From Bacillota bacterium (lineage in GTDB: Bacteria; Eremiobacterota; SpSt-956; JAKJGF01), in contig JAKPQU010000389.1 of NCBI GenBank assembly GCA_029555925.1, forward strand, positions 1-10,131: a stretch of DNA of 10,131 nucleotides, given 5' to 3'. A program made the translations under genes and the position numbers. A model generated the notes under the pieces. That model was given only the letters and a program-made list of their open reading frames with translations. It searched no databases and was not told the origin of the DNA. Position 1 is the stretch's first letter. Every line of letters starts with the position of its first letter. Of the stretch, positions 1-6,951 are shown in pieces.

Positions 1-26
1 GAGACTATAATTCAGCTATATATATA

Positions 27-103
27 AAGGACTTGGGCCTGGAGTCCTTGAGCATGGAAGCTCTAGATGCCCCCGCTATAATCCGTTAGGATTTAGCGGT
101 GGG
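27..103 (+). other. Three consecutive hairpins in the leader of the J-domain gene
   Basis: Three inverted repeats follow one another directly. The first has AAGGACT at 27-33 pairing with AGTCCTT at 43-49 (perfect 7 bp). The second has GAGC at 50-53 with GCTC at 60-63. The third is long, pairing 70-84 with 89-103 around a GTTA loop, about 14 bp with single-base bulges. None is followed by a T-run, so they are not ordinary terminators. The closely packed stems suggest a structured RNA (untranslated leader, riboswitch-like element or small RNA), or a palindromic intergenic repeat. I do not recognise an Rfam class. Confidence 0.4.
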
Positions 104-114
104 AGCGGTCACGT

Positions 115-120
115 TATAAT
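115..120 (+). promoter_or_regulatory. Candidate -10 element (TATAAT) of the J-domain gene
   Basis: A perfect TATAAT lies 26 nt before the GTG start. The best -35 at 17-nt spacing is TTTAGC (92-97), a weak match inside the third hairpin. If this is used, the hairpins lie upstream of the transcript and would act as DNA rather than leader RNA. Nearby, TCACGT (109-114) and ACGTGA (145-150) form an inverted pair, and the right half contains the GTG start codon. Confidence 0.3.
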
Positions 121-146
121 AATAACAGTTATTCCTCAAGAAAGAC

Positions 147-1637
147 GTGATATGTATAGACAGAGATGAATGTTACAGATTTCTCGGACTCAGTCCCGGC
201 GCTGATTTCAAAGAAGTTAAATGTGCATATAAGAATCTTGTGAAAAAATACCATGCCGACAGAGTTTTACATATTGAAGACGAAGAACTCAGAAAAGCTG
301 CTAAAGAACTTTTTGAAGAGAAGATGAGACAGTTAAATAAAGTATATGAAATTTTAAGTTCTCCATCTTCAGGTTTTAGTTCTGAAAAGAAAAATTCCGA
401 AGAAGATGATATGAAAAGAGCGGAAGCAGATAATCTGGACAGAACCTGTACAGAGTATTTCAAACAGAAGGAATCCGAATTATTTCAAAAAACCTTTGAA
501 CATTTCAAGCAAAAACAGGGATTCTCCGTATATAGCAAACAGAAAACCACTTCCTCTTCCGGCCCGAGAGGACAGATATTTGACTTCTTTGATGAAGAAA
601 ATCCTGTCAGTCCTTTTGATTTTATAGAAGAAAAAGAAACGGTGAAACCTGCGGAACAGTTAAAACCTGCAGTGGCAGCAAAGCATGTAAAGGGTGCAAT
701 AAAACCCGTGAAAGATACAGTAAACACTTCTGCCGGCTGGAAAGAAATCGTAACATTTCTCTTTCTAGTCTGCGCCTCAAGCTGGCTTGCTATGGCAGGA
801 CTTTATCTTGCAGGAGAAGGGGTAAATTCTGAAAATTATAACCTTTTAAGGGGAATAATTGCTTTCTGTCCTGTTATGTCAGTTATTCTTACGCACTATA
901 TATACCCGAATATAAAATTCAGACTTCCTTCTCTATGGAGGGGAACTCTTCTTCATTATCTTATGTCATGGATTATCGTTTTTCTCTTCGTTATCATCTC
1001 TTTTCTTTTTACTGTCATACTCGGGAGTGGTAATGCAGATTTAACTTTTTCTGTATTAAAAGGACACACCAGTCAGGGGTTTTCTCCGGCCAGACAGTTT
1101 CTTGCAGATTTTATACTGGCCAGCAGTTTTTTTCTTTTATTTTCTACATTTCTGACTTTTGGAAGTGAATATGCCTGGCGAGGTTTTTTATTTGTAAATC
1201 TGATAGAAAAAGGAAAAAAGAAAGCCCTTTTACTCACAGGATTGTTCTGTGGTATATGGGCATTACCGCTTGTATTTACAGGCTATTACAATCAGGGCTA
1301 TTCTATTTACTGGCAGATATGGACGGGAGAACCATACTGGTATATTACTTCCGGTAATTATTTTATGTCCCATCTGCCGGAAGGGGTGTTAATGAAACTT
1401 CTTTTTTCTGTTCTTTTCGGACTTCTTCTTTCATGGATCTATCTTAAAACAAACAATATACTCACAGTCTGTCTTTCTTACGGTGTATTCGAGCAGATGA
1501 CTCCTCTGGGATATTTAATAGTAAGAAATGTTAACCCCCTGACTGGCGGGCCTGAAGGACTGACAGGAATTGTAGTGTTGGCTGTAATAGTGATGGTTTT
1601 ATACGGTTATGATTATATCGTGACGCGTAACGCGTAA
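147..1637 (+). CDS. J-domain protein fused to a degenerate CPBP-type membrane protease domain
   Basis: This 496-residue protein has three parts. Residues 7-70 resemble a J-domain (CYRFLGLSPGA, then AYKNLVKKYHADR and a long third helix). The diagnostic HPD tripeptide, which normally stimulates DnaK/Hsp70 ATPase, reads HAD (36-38). Residues ~70-195 are charged and low-complexity, likely a cytoplasmic linker. From ~200 to the end there are about eight hydrophobic segments with the layout of a CPBP/CAAX-type intramembrane protease. The EExxxR motif reads SEYAWR (340-345), the usual WH of motif 2 reads WA (371-372), and the HxxxN/D motif reads YGVFE (445-449). So neither the protease nor the J function is likely to be canonical; an adaptor or scaffold role is inferred. 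The GTG start is the only usual start codon between the upstream in-frame TAA (123-125) and the J-domain; its ribosome site (AAGAAAG) is weak. The last codons lie in a heptamer repeat. Confidence 0.75.
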   Translation: MICIDRDECYRFLGLSPGADFKEVKCAYKNLVKKYHADRVLHIEDEELRKAAKELFEEKMRQLNKVYEILSSPSSGFSSEKKNSEEDDMKRAEADNLDRTCTEYFKQKESELFQKTFEHFKQKQGFSVYSKQKTTSSSGPRGQIFDFFDEENPVSPFDFIEEKETVKPAEQLKPAVAAKHVKGAIKPVKDTVNTSAGWKEIVTFLFLVCASSWLAMAGLYLAGEGVNSENYNLLRGIIAFCPVMSVILTHYIYPNIKFRLPSLWRGTLLHYLMSWIIVFLFVIISFLFTVILGSGNADLTFSVLKGHTSQGFSPARQFLADFILASSFFLLFSTFLTFGSEYAWRGFLFVNLIEKGKKKALLLTGLFCGIWALPLVFTGYYNQGYSIYWQIWTGEPYWYITSGNYFMSHLPEGVLMKLLFSVLFGLLLSWIYLKTNNILTVCLSYGVFEQMTPLGYLIVRNVNPLTGGPEGLTGIVVLAVIVMVLYGYDYIVTRNA

Positions 1638-1639
1638 CG
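1619..1639 (+). repeat. Heptamer tandem repeat (3 units) overlapping a stop codon
   Basis: Exactly three 7-bp units, CGTGACG, CGTAACG, CGTAACG. The array overlaps the 3' end of the J-domain/CPBP gene, supplying its last residues (VTRNA) and its TAA stop (1635-1637). It ends 1 bp before the stop codon of the convergent gene. The same heptamer occurs at 8556-8626 and 8673-8686. Confidence 0.85.
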
Positions 1640-1640
1640 A

Positions 1641-2456
1641 CTAAAACTGGCCGTGTAAATGTATGGCCGTCAATATTATATTTGACATAAAGTGACTTGC
1701 AAAGCATGCTTCAAGTCCTCTTTTTTTAAAGAGCCATCCCAGTAAGAGACCATAGACGAATATCTGAATAAATCTCATCCATTCGGGATTTAACATGCCG
1801 GCATGGGCAATACTCCACAGAGCAGATGTTATTACTGTTGTGTAAACCCATTTTAATCTTACATTTCTGAAGAGATACAGCAGCAGAGCAGGCCAGAAAA
1901 AACGCCATGTTACTTCTTCAACCCACGGAGCACATGAAGCAATATGAAAAGATCCAATATCTTTGGATGCATAGTAAGAAAGCATTAATTCCGAAATTTT
2001 TCTGCTCTGATCCGATGTTACAGGATGAATAAAATATACCAGACATTCTGTAATGCCTGTAAATATTATACAGGTCATAAGAATATCTACCCAGTACCAT
2101 GCCGATTTCCATTCGCCTCTTAATGGCCTGAAATCTAAATATTTATAGAGCAAAAATCCTGCTGTTATAAAGATAAATAATTTTATTAAATCATAGGGAA
2201 TCATGAATATCATTAATGTTAGATATCTTGCAAATTCAGGATTTTTAATGTTTTCTTCCAGACCTGGCCAGTTGAATATAAAGGGCATAAATTTTATTAT
2301 GGCAAAAAAAAGATTTATAAGAACAATAGTTAAGGCAGGCTGCCGGAATTCCATGGCTTTCTTATAAAAAGAAATAAAAACCATTGCGGCAATCATGAAT
2401 GATATAAACTCAAAAATTATTGTTATAGAGCCGGCAATCTGTGAATAACTGAACAA
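1641..2456 (-). CDS. CPBP family intramembrane metalloprotease (intact motifs)
   Basis: A 271-residue polytopic membrane protein with hydrophobic segments around residues 9-30, 41-61, 80-104, 121-143, 185-197, 203-219 and 228-243. The C-terminal ~120 residues carry all CPBP (CAAX protease / bacteriocin-processing, Abi) motifs: EEVTWR at 180-185, an FxxxH equivalent WSIAH at 214-218, and HFMSN at 255-259. In Rce1-type enzymes these Glu and His residues form the catalytic centre in the membrane. The substrate cannot be told; relatives include prenyl-protein proteases and bacteriocin immunity or maturation proteins. The start is a TTG directly after an in-frame TAA, with AGGAAAGAG about 14 nt upstream, which is rather far. 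ATG at residue 21 is the next option. It converges on the J-domain gene, whose membrane domain belongs to the same fold but has lost these residues. Confidence 0.8.
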   Translation of the reverse strand: MFSYSQIAGSITIIFEFISFMIAAMVFISFYKKAMEFRQPALTIVLINLFFAIIKFMPFIFNWPGLEENIKNPEFARYLTLMIFMIPYDLIKLFIFITAGFLLYKYLDFRPLRGEWKSAWYWVDILMTCIIFTGITECLVYFIHPVTSDQSRKISELMLSYYASKDIGSFHIASCAPWVEEVTWRFFWPALLLYLFRNVRLKWVYTTVITSALWSIAHAGMLNPEWMRFIQIFVYGLLLGWLFKKRGLEACFASHFMSNIILTAIHLHGQF

Positions 2457-2491
2457 TTATATATATTTTTCTCTTTCCTGTATATTTTTAC

Positions 2492-2532
2492 TTGTTGTAA
2501 CATGTACATGTAATATAAAATTATACTATAAT
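2492..2532. promoter_or_regulatory. Candidate divergent promoter with a 12-bp palindrome
   Basis: The 241-bp gap between the CPBP gene (leftward) and the large lipoprotein (rightward) contains a perfect 12-bp palindrome, ACATGTACATGT (2500-2511). It lies just upstream of overlapping -10-like TATACT (2522-2527) and TATAAT (2527-2532). TTGTAA (2495-2500) could be a -35 but the spacing is 21 or more. The palindrome resembles a dimeric regulator operator. No known regulon motif is recognised. Confidence 0.3.
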
Positions 2533-2683
2533 AAGAAAAATTAAGAAAGAATGTTCGAGACAAAACATGGATGAATCAAAAATACGTTATCAAAATGAAG
2601 ATATAACTGTGACAGATAAATTTATTTTTAAATTAAAGAGGAAAAAAAGTTTTTTTTGTAGAAAAAATAATATATTATAGTTT

Positions 2684-2690
2684 AAGGAGG
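2684..2690 (+). promoter_or_regulatory. Ribosome binding site fixing a GTG start
   Basis: AAGGAGG, 7 nt before GTG 2698. The perfect match decides for the GTG start; the sequence following it encodes a clear lipoprotein signal peptide. Confidence 0.85.
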
Positions 2691-2697
2691 GATAAGT

Positions 2698-5373
2698 GTG
2701 AGGAAATTAATAATACTTTCCGCAGTTTTTGTTTTGTTCTTATGTTCAGGTTGTGGAGGCGGTGGAGATACAGTTACATCACCTCAATCCATTACATCAC
2801 AATCAGGTTCTCTTGAATTTTCCGCTAAATGGCCCGGTTCCGGCGATGATATGTCAGCCCAGGTAATTCAGCCTGAAGTGGAAAAAATAGAAATAACAAT
2901 AACAGGAAGTAATATTCCGACTCCCATAGTTATCTATTTGAATAAGGGAGAAACTACAAAGGTTATATCCAATATCCCTGCAGGCACAGTGCAACTGGAA
3001 TTCAAAGGTTTAAACTCTGCAGGCGTAGTTCTTTCAAGCAGAATAACACAGGTTACTGTTTTATCAGGTCAGACGGTGAATGTAAGTGTAATTCTGGGTA
3101 TATCGATTTTAGCAGATGGGTTTTATCCTTCAAAAATAACTATTTATATAGGAGATGCCCTTGTTTTTGTAAATAACGATACAGTTCCCCATACAATCAG
3201 TATACCGGGTAAGACAGATACTGTTACCATACAGCCCGGAGGTTCTTATTCGTGTCTCTTCGGAACAGGTTCTCTGCCGTCTTATACCTGCACCGGAGAC
3301 GGAGGAACAACACTTACTATTATTATAGGGAATGCTGTAATAGCAACACCTACGACAGGTCCTGTTGCTACAAAGGAGATTTTTGTAGATCCGAATGGCA
3401 GTGATACGACAGGCGATGGTTCCTTTACCAGGCCATATATGACAGTGGATAAAGGCATCACTGTGGCAAATGGCGATCAGACTGTCGCCACCGTTACATT
3501 AATAGCGCCAGTTGATCCTACAACCTATGATCCTAACACTACTCTGAGTATAAGAAATGGTGTAACTCTGAGGAAATATGTTTCAGATCCGAATATGGCA
3601 GGTAATAAATGTGTAATAGATTTCACTGGTGTAAGTATAACTTCCTCTGCAGGTATAATACTTGCAGGAGCCAATACACTTCAGAATCTGACAGTTCAGA
3701 ACGTAACAAATGTACAGTCTGCAACGGCTGGAAACCAGAGTGGAATAAGAGTGGAGGGGGCCGGCTGTATTATTGAGAATTGTACAGTTCAGCAGGTAGC
3801 AGAGGGAAGTGGAATAAGAGTAGCCGGAGCTGGCTGTAATATTAAGAATTGTACGATAAAGGATAATTATTATACTCTCCCCCTTCCTTTTGTACACAAC
3901 GGAGCAGGTATTGCAGTGCAGGGTACGGGCTGTACTATAAGAGATTGCACGATAACCGGGAACAGCCTGCTTGGTGATGGCGTTAAGATAACACCGGCTG
4001 CCACACCTCCTTCCACAAAGCAGGATAACAGTAAGCTTACCGATAATAAAGAGAGACAGAAGCATAGACGTTTAAAAGAAATAATTGCTTCAAGCGTACC
4101 TGAAATGCCTTCCGGCGGATTTGGAGGAGGTATTTCGGTTGACACAGGAGCTTCCTGTTATATGTACGGGGCCAATTCTATTACGGAAAATTATGCTCCT
4201 GCCGGAGGAGGAATTGCTAACAGAGGAACTCTTTCTGTGTCAGGAACTATTTCTGAAAATGGAGCTCTTTACGCTGGAGGAGGCATTGCCAATATAGGAA
4301 GGCTGACTGTTACTGATACTAATTTTACGAAGAATTTAGTTTATTGTCCTTCCGGCTATCCTTCCTATAATACTTTTGCAGGAGGAGCTATTGCAAATAT
4401 AGGTGAGTGTACTATTACCGGTAACTATAATAATAGTGTTGGAATTATAGAGGGGAACTATGTGACCACTGACGATATAAATGATTATCTCGTAGGAGGA
4501 GGTATAAGTAATACTGTTTATGAAGTGTCTGGAACTATCAGGAAAGGTACATGTACAGTGAAAGGTATTAAAATAGGAAAAAATTACCTCTACGGGCAGA
4601 CCGAAGAGGTTCCCAAGTCTTACGGAGGAGGAATATATAATGCCTCAACTATGACTGTAACAGAAAATTTAATATACCAGAACTGGACCAGTGGTTATGG
4701 GGGAGCTATATGTAATGATTTCCAGTATACAGATCCAAATACAGTAGTTTCCCGTGGAAATTGTACTATAAATAGTTCAACTATCGGAACGTGGAATTGT
4801 TCCGCTTATGGTGGAGGAGGTATTCAGAATTATGCCACACTTACTATTAACAGCAGTACTATAAAAACAAACCTAGCAGGGGACGGAGACGGAGGAGGTA
4901 TCAGCGAGTGTTCTGTCGATTATGATACATATCAGGTGGAGGCAACATGTACTCTGAATAATTCAATCATAGGAGGAGATACTTCAGCAGATATGAATCA
5001 GTGCACCGGTTCTGGAGGAGGAATATATCTTGGCGACCCTCACAGTATTCTTAATATTAACGGTACTATATCTATAAATAACAATGCTTCGGTAAAAGAT
5101 GGCGGAGGTATAGCAAATTACGGAGTAGTGAATATTTCTGCTACGGGAACCATACATCTCAACCAATGTGGAACTACTACAGCGGGTAAAGGAGGAGGCA
5201 TTTGCAATTTTGCTGGCAGTTCCTGTTCTCTTTCCGGTAGCGGAACAATAAACGAAAATAAGTGTATTATATCAGGAGGACATGGAGGCGGAATTTATAA
5301 CGAAACCGGTGCTACCTATTCCAATACAGGTTGGACTTTTAATGGCAATACGCCTGATCAGGTATATCCATAA
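2698..5373 (+). CDS. Large exported lipoprotein: cupredoxin-like domain plus right-handed beta-helix
   Basis: This 891-residue protein has a lipoprotein signal peptide, with the hydrophobic segment ending in LCSGC and the lipidated cysteine at 19. A beta-rich domain spans ~38-135. Residues ~138-208 look cupredoxin-like: an FYPSKITIYIGDALVFVNND stretch, PHTI with His165, and YTC with Cys198. The usual second His/Met ligands after the Cys are absent, so copper binding is doubtful. From FVDPNGSD (~228) a right-handed parallel beta-helix begins. It has early coils of GxGCxIxNCTI type, then a basic hydrophilic insertion (432-472), then 13 GGG(I/A)xN coils from 476 to 866. It ends in NGNTPDQVYP with no visible anchor or sorting domain. 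Such helices serve in surface adhesion or polysaccharide binding or cleavage; no catalytic signature is seen. The gene appears monocistronic and ends before a strong terminator. Confidence 0.8.
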   Translation: MRKLIILSAVFVLFLCSGCGGGGDTVTSPQSITSQSGSLEFSAKWPGSGDDMSAQVIQPEVEKIEITITGSNIPTPIVIYLNKGETTKVISNIPAGTVQLEFKGLNSAGVVLSSRITQVTVLSGQTVNVSVILGISILADGFYPSKITIYIGDALVFVNNDTVPHTISIPGKTDTVTIQPGGSYSCLFGTGSLPSYTCTGDGGTTLTIIIGNAVIATPTTGPVATKEIFVDPNGSDTTGDGSFTRPYMTVDKGITVANGDQTVATVTLIAPVDPTTYDPNTTLSIRNGVTLRKYVSDPNMAGNKCVIDFTGVSITSSAGIILAGANTLQNLTVQNVTNVQSATAGNQSGIRVEGAGCIIENCTVQQVAEGSGIRVAGAGCNIKNCTIKDNYYTLPLPFVHNGAGIAVQGTGCTIRDCTITGNSLLGDGVKITPAATPPSTKQDNSKLTDNKERQKHRRLKEIIASSVPEMPSGGFGGGISVDTGASCYMYGANSITENYAPAGGGIANRGTLSVSGTISENGALYAGGGIANIGRLTVTDTNFTKNLVYCPSGYPSYNTFAGGAIANIGECTITGNYNNSVGIIEGNYVTTDDINDYLVGGGISNTVYEVSGTIRKGTCTVKGIKIGKNYLYGQTEEVPKSYGGGIYNASTMTVTENLIYQNWTSGYGGAICNDFQYTDPNTVVSRGNCTINSSTIGTWNCSAYGGGGIQNYATLTINSSTIKTNLAGDGDGGGISECSVDYDTYQVEATCTLNNSIIGGDTSADMNQCTGSGGGIYLGDPHSILNINGTISINNNASVKDGGGIANYGVVNISATGTIHLNQCGTTTAGKGGGICNFAGSSCSLSGSGTINENKCIISGGHGGGIYNETGATYSNTGWTFNGNTPDQVYP
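4123..5301 (+). repeat. Degenerate coding repeats encoding GGGI-type beta-helix coils
   Basis: Within the lipoprotein gene the stretch GGAGGAGG(T/C/A)AT(T/A/C) recurs 13 times, encoding GGG(I/A) followed often by xN and a TI/TIxxN strand. Spacing is about 25-45 codons, mean ~32. The units are diverged in DNA, so this is an old coil amplification, not a recent tandem duplication. Confidence 0.75.
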
Positions 5374-5376
5374 ATT

Positions 5377-5413
5377 TACCTGTTAGAAGGTCTCACGACT
5401 TCAGTCGCAGGTA
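5377..5413. other. Small nested inverted repeat after the lipoprotein gene
   Basis: TACCTG (5377-5382) pairs with CAGGTA (5408-5413), and inside it CGACT (5396-5400) pairs with AGTCG (5403-5407), directly abutting the outer arm. No T-run follows, so it may be a 3' mRNA structure protecting the transcript. Confidence 0.35.
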
Positions 5414-5426
5414 GATCATGTTGATA

Positions 5427-5476
5427 AAAAGGAGTTGTCCTCAAAACAGGCTTCAGGGACAACTCCTTTTATTTTG
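5427..5476. terminator. Bidirectional rho-independent terminator
   Basis: A perfect 14-bp inverted repeat: AAAAGGAGTTGTCC at 5427-5440 and its complement at 5457-5470, with a 16-nt loop, followed by TTTTATTTT-like T-rich sequence. Read leftward, the hairpin is followed by TTTTTATC, so it can also stop transcription from the eno operon. It lies between the convergent lipoprotein and eno genes. Confidence 0.85.
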
Positions 5477-5482
5477 TAAAGG

Positions 5483-5617
5483 TTGTACACAGCCTGTGGA
5501 TAAATATGAAAAATTATGAAAAGTTGTACACAGGTTGTACACAGCCTGTGGACAAAGTTAATTATGAGAAATTAATTTCAAAAAGTTGTACACAGGTTGT
5601 ACACAGCCTGTGGACAA
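5483..5617. other. Cluster of eight DnaA-box-like 9-mers (candidate replication-initiator binding region)
   Basis: TTGTACACA occurs at 5483, 5524, 5535, 5586 and 5597. In the opposite orientation TGTGGATAA (5495-5503, complement of the canonical DnaA box TTATCCACA) and TGTGGACAA (5547-5555, 5609-5617, complement of TTGTCCACA, the actinobacterial form) follow. Three units are visible: two complete ones (two direct boxes 11 bp apart, then an inverted box 12 bp on) and a first unit with one direct box. AT-rich spacers separate the units (5504-5521, 5556-5583), and more follows to 5640. Density, helical phasing and box identity fit an origin or a DnaA-titrating/regulatory site. The flanking genes converge, and no dnaA, dnaN, rpmH or gidA is in view. 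Alternatives are iterons of an integrated replicon or a repeated 3'-UTR hairpin. Confidence 0.6.
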
Positions 5618-5640
5618 CTGATAATAAAAATACAAAAAAT

Positions 5641-6930
5641 CTACCATCCCAGATTGTAAAAAACGCCTCTTCCGTAATACTGTCCGGCGAATCTGAGATC
5701 TTCTTCTATTCTTAAAAGTTCATTGTATTTACCGACCCTGTCCATTCTGCATATGGAACCTGTTTTAATCTGTCCTGCATTGGTGGCTACAGACAGGTGT
5801 GATATAAATGTATCGTCTGTTTCTCCCGACCTGTGCGATATGACCGATGTATAGCCGGAACGTTTCGCAAATTCTATGGCAGAAAGTGTCTCCGAAAGGG
5901 TTCCTATCTGATTGAGCTTTATCAATACGGAATTTGCCGCTTTTGTATGTATGCCTTTTCTTATTCTTTTTATATTTGTGGCAAAAAGGTCATCACCTAC
6001 AAGCTGTATTTTTGTTCCCAGTCGTTCCGTCATGGCTTTCCATCCTGACCAGTCATCTTCAGAAAGGCCGTCTTCTATAGATATAATTGGATATTTCCCT
6101 GCCAGTTTTTCATAGGAATCTATTAACTCTGCAGAGGTAAGTTCTTCACCTGTGCTTTTTAATATATATTTGCCGTCTTTATAAAATTCCGTTGCAGCAC
6201 AGTCAAGGGCAATACATATTTCCTGTTCCGGTTTGTATCCAGCATCATCTATGGCATCTATTATGAGTTCCATTGCTTCTTCATGGGATTTTAACTGAGG
6301 TGAAAAACCTCCTTCATCTTCAACTGACGTACTGAGCCCTTTCCCTTTAAGGATTTTCCTCAGAGAATAAGTTACTTCACTTCCGAGTCTGATTGCTTCG
6401 GAAAAGGATTGGGCTCCTACGGGAGCTATCATAAATTCCTGAAAATCAAGATTGTTATTTCCGTATATGCCTCCGTTTATTACATTTATAAAAGGAAGAG
6501 GCAGATGGGTTGCACAGGGGCCGCCGAGATATTGATAGAGAGGCAGTTCTACTGCATTTGCAGCGGCTTTTGCCACAGCCATTGAAACGGCACTTATGGA
6601 ATTTGCTCCCAGTTTTGATTTATTGTCCGTTCCGTCAAGCAGTATGAGCATCATGTCTATTTCCATCTGTTTTGTCGCATCCACTCCTGCCAGTTTCGGT
6701 GCTATTATGCCGTTTATATTATCTATGGCCTTCATAACTCCCATGCCGTTATAGATTTTTTCGCCGTCTCTGACTTCCAGTGCTTCATAGGTGCCGGCAG
6801 ATGCGCCTGAAGGCACTGCTGCCCTTCCCATTACACCGTTTCCCAGCCATATATCCACTTCCAGTGTTGGATTCCCTCTTGAATCCAGTATCTGTCTTGC
6901 TACTGTTCTGAATATATTTGTATCTGTCAT
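5641..6930 (-). CDS. eno: Enolase (phosphopyruvate hydratase), divergent
   Basis: A 429-residue full-length enolase, which interconverts 2-phosphoglycerate and phosphoenolpyruvate in cytosolic glycolysis; it may also join an RNA degradosome. Conserved features: DSRGNPT at 16-22, Mg ligands D243, E286, D313, base K338 in [15 protein letters not shown] at 365-371, K389 in GQIKTG, and acid E206 in DEGG. Unusual features: the catalytic loop normally NGGxHAxN reads NGGIYGNN, so the loop histidine (yeast His159) is Tyr156. SGASTG reads SGASAG (Ala45), and GDEGG reads EDEGG (Glu204). The active site is otherwise complete, so activity is likely but possibly altered; a second enolase elsewhere is possible. 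AAGGAGG lies 6 nt before ATG. It is the last gene of a probable four-gene operon, 21 nt after the antitoxin-like gene. Confidence 0.93.
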   Translation of the reverse strand: MTDTNIFRTVARQILDSRGNPTLEVDIWLGNGVMGRAAVPSGASAGTYEALEVRDGEKIYNGMGVMKAIDNINGIIAPKLAGVDATKQMEIDMMLILLDGTDNKSKLGANSISAVSMAVAKAAANAVELPLYQYLGGPCATHLPLPFINVINGGIYGNNNLDFQEFMIAPVGAQSFSEAIRLGSEVTYSLRKILKGKGLSTSVEDEGGFSPQLKSHEEAMELIIDAIDDAGYKPEQEICIALDCAATEFYKDGKYILKSTGEELTSAELIDSYEKLAGKYPIISIEDGLSEDDWSGWKAMTERLGTKIQLVGDDLFATNIKRIRKGIHTKAANSVLIKLNQIGTLSETLSAIEFAKRSGYTSVISHRSGETDDTFISHLSVATNAGQIKTGSICRMDRVGKYNELLRIEEDLRFAGQYYGRGVFYNLGW

Positions 6931-6951
6931 GATTTCCCTCCTTGCTTTTAT

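Noticed and set aside
27..110. Resemblance of the leader (GGGCCTGGAGTCCTTGAGC) to the 5' part of 6S RNA
   Set aside because: The long closing stem and matching 3' half of 6S RNA are not present; the stems here are local hairpins.
2567..2680. Short 37-codon frame (ATG, Lys-rich C-terminal half) between the palindrome and the lipoprotein gene
   Set aside because: No convincing ribosome site, very AT-rich and low-complexity. It may be chance; listed only as unsupported.
3583..4145. Long minus-strand frames inside the beta-helix lipoprotein gene
   Set aside because: Products are Cys/Tyr/Ser-rich mirror translations of the repeat coils, with no ribosome site; shadow frames.
5483..5617. CRISPR array reading of the repeats after eno
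   Set aside because: Only three units of unequal length, spacers of 18-30 bp that are similar AT-rich sequence, and no cas genes.
5374..5640. dif/XerCD site in the convergent gap
   Set aside because: The gene convergence suggested a terminus, but no sequence resembling the 28-bp dif consensus is present.
5506..5715. 69-codon plus-strand frame across the DnaA-box cluster into eno
   Set aside because: It is made of the repeat units and overlaps the end of eno in antisense; its amino-acid sequence is only repeat translation.
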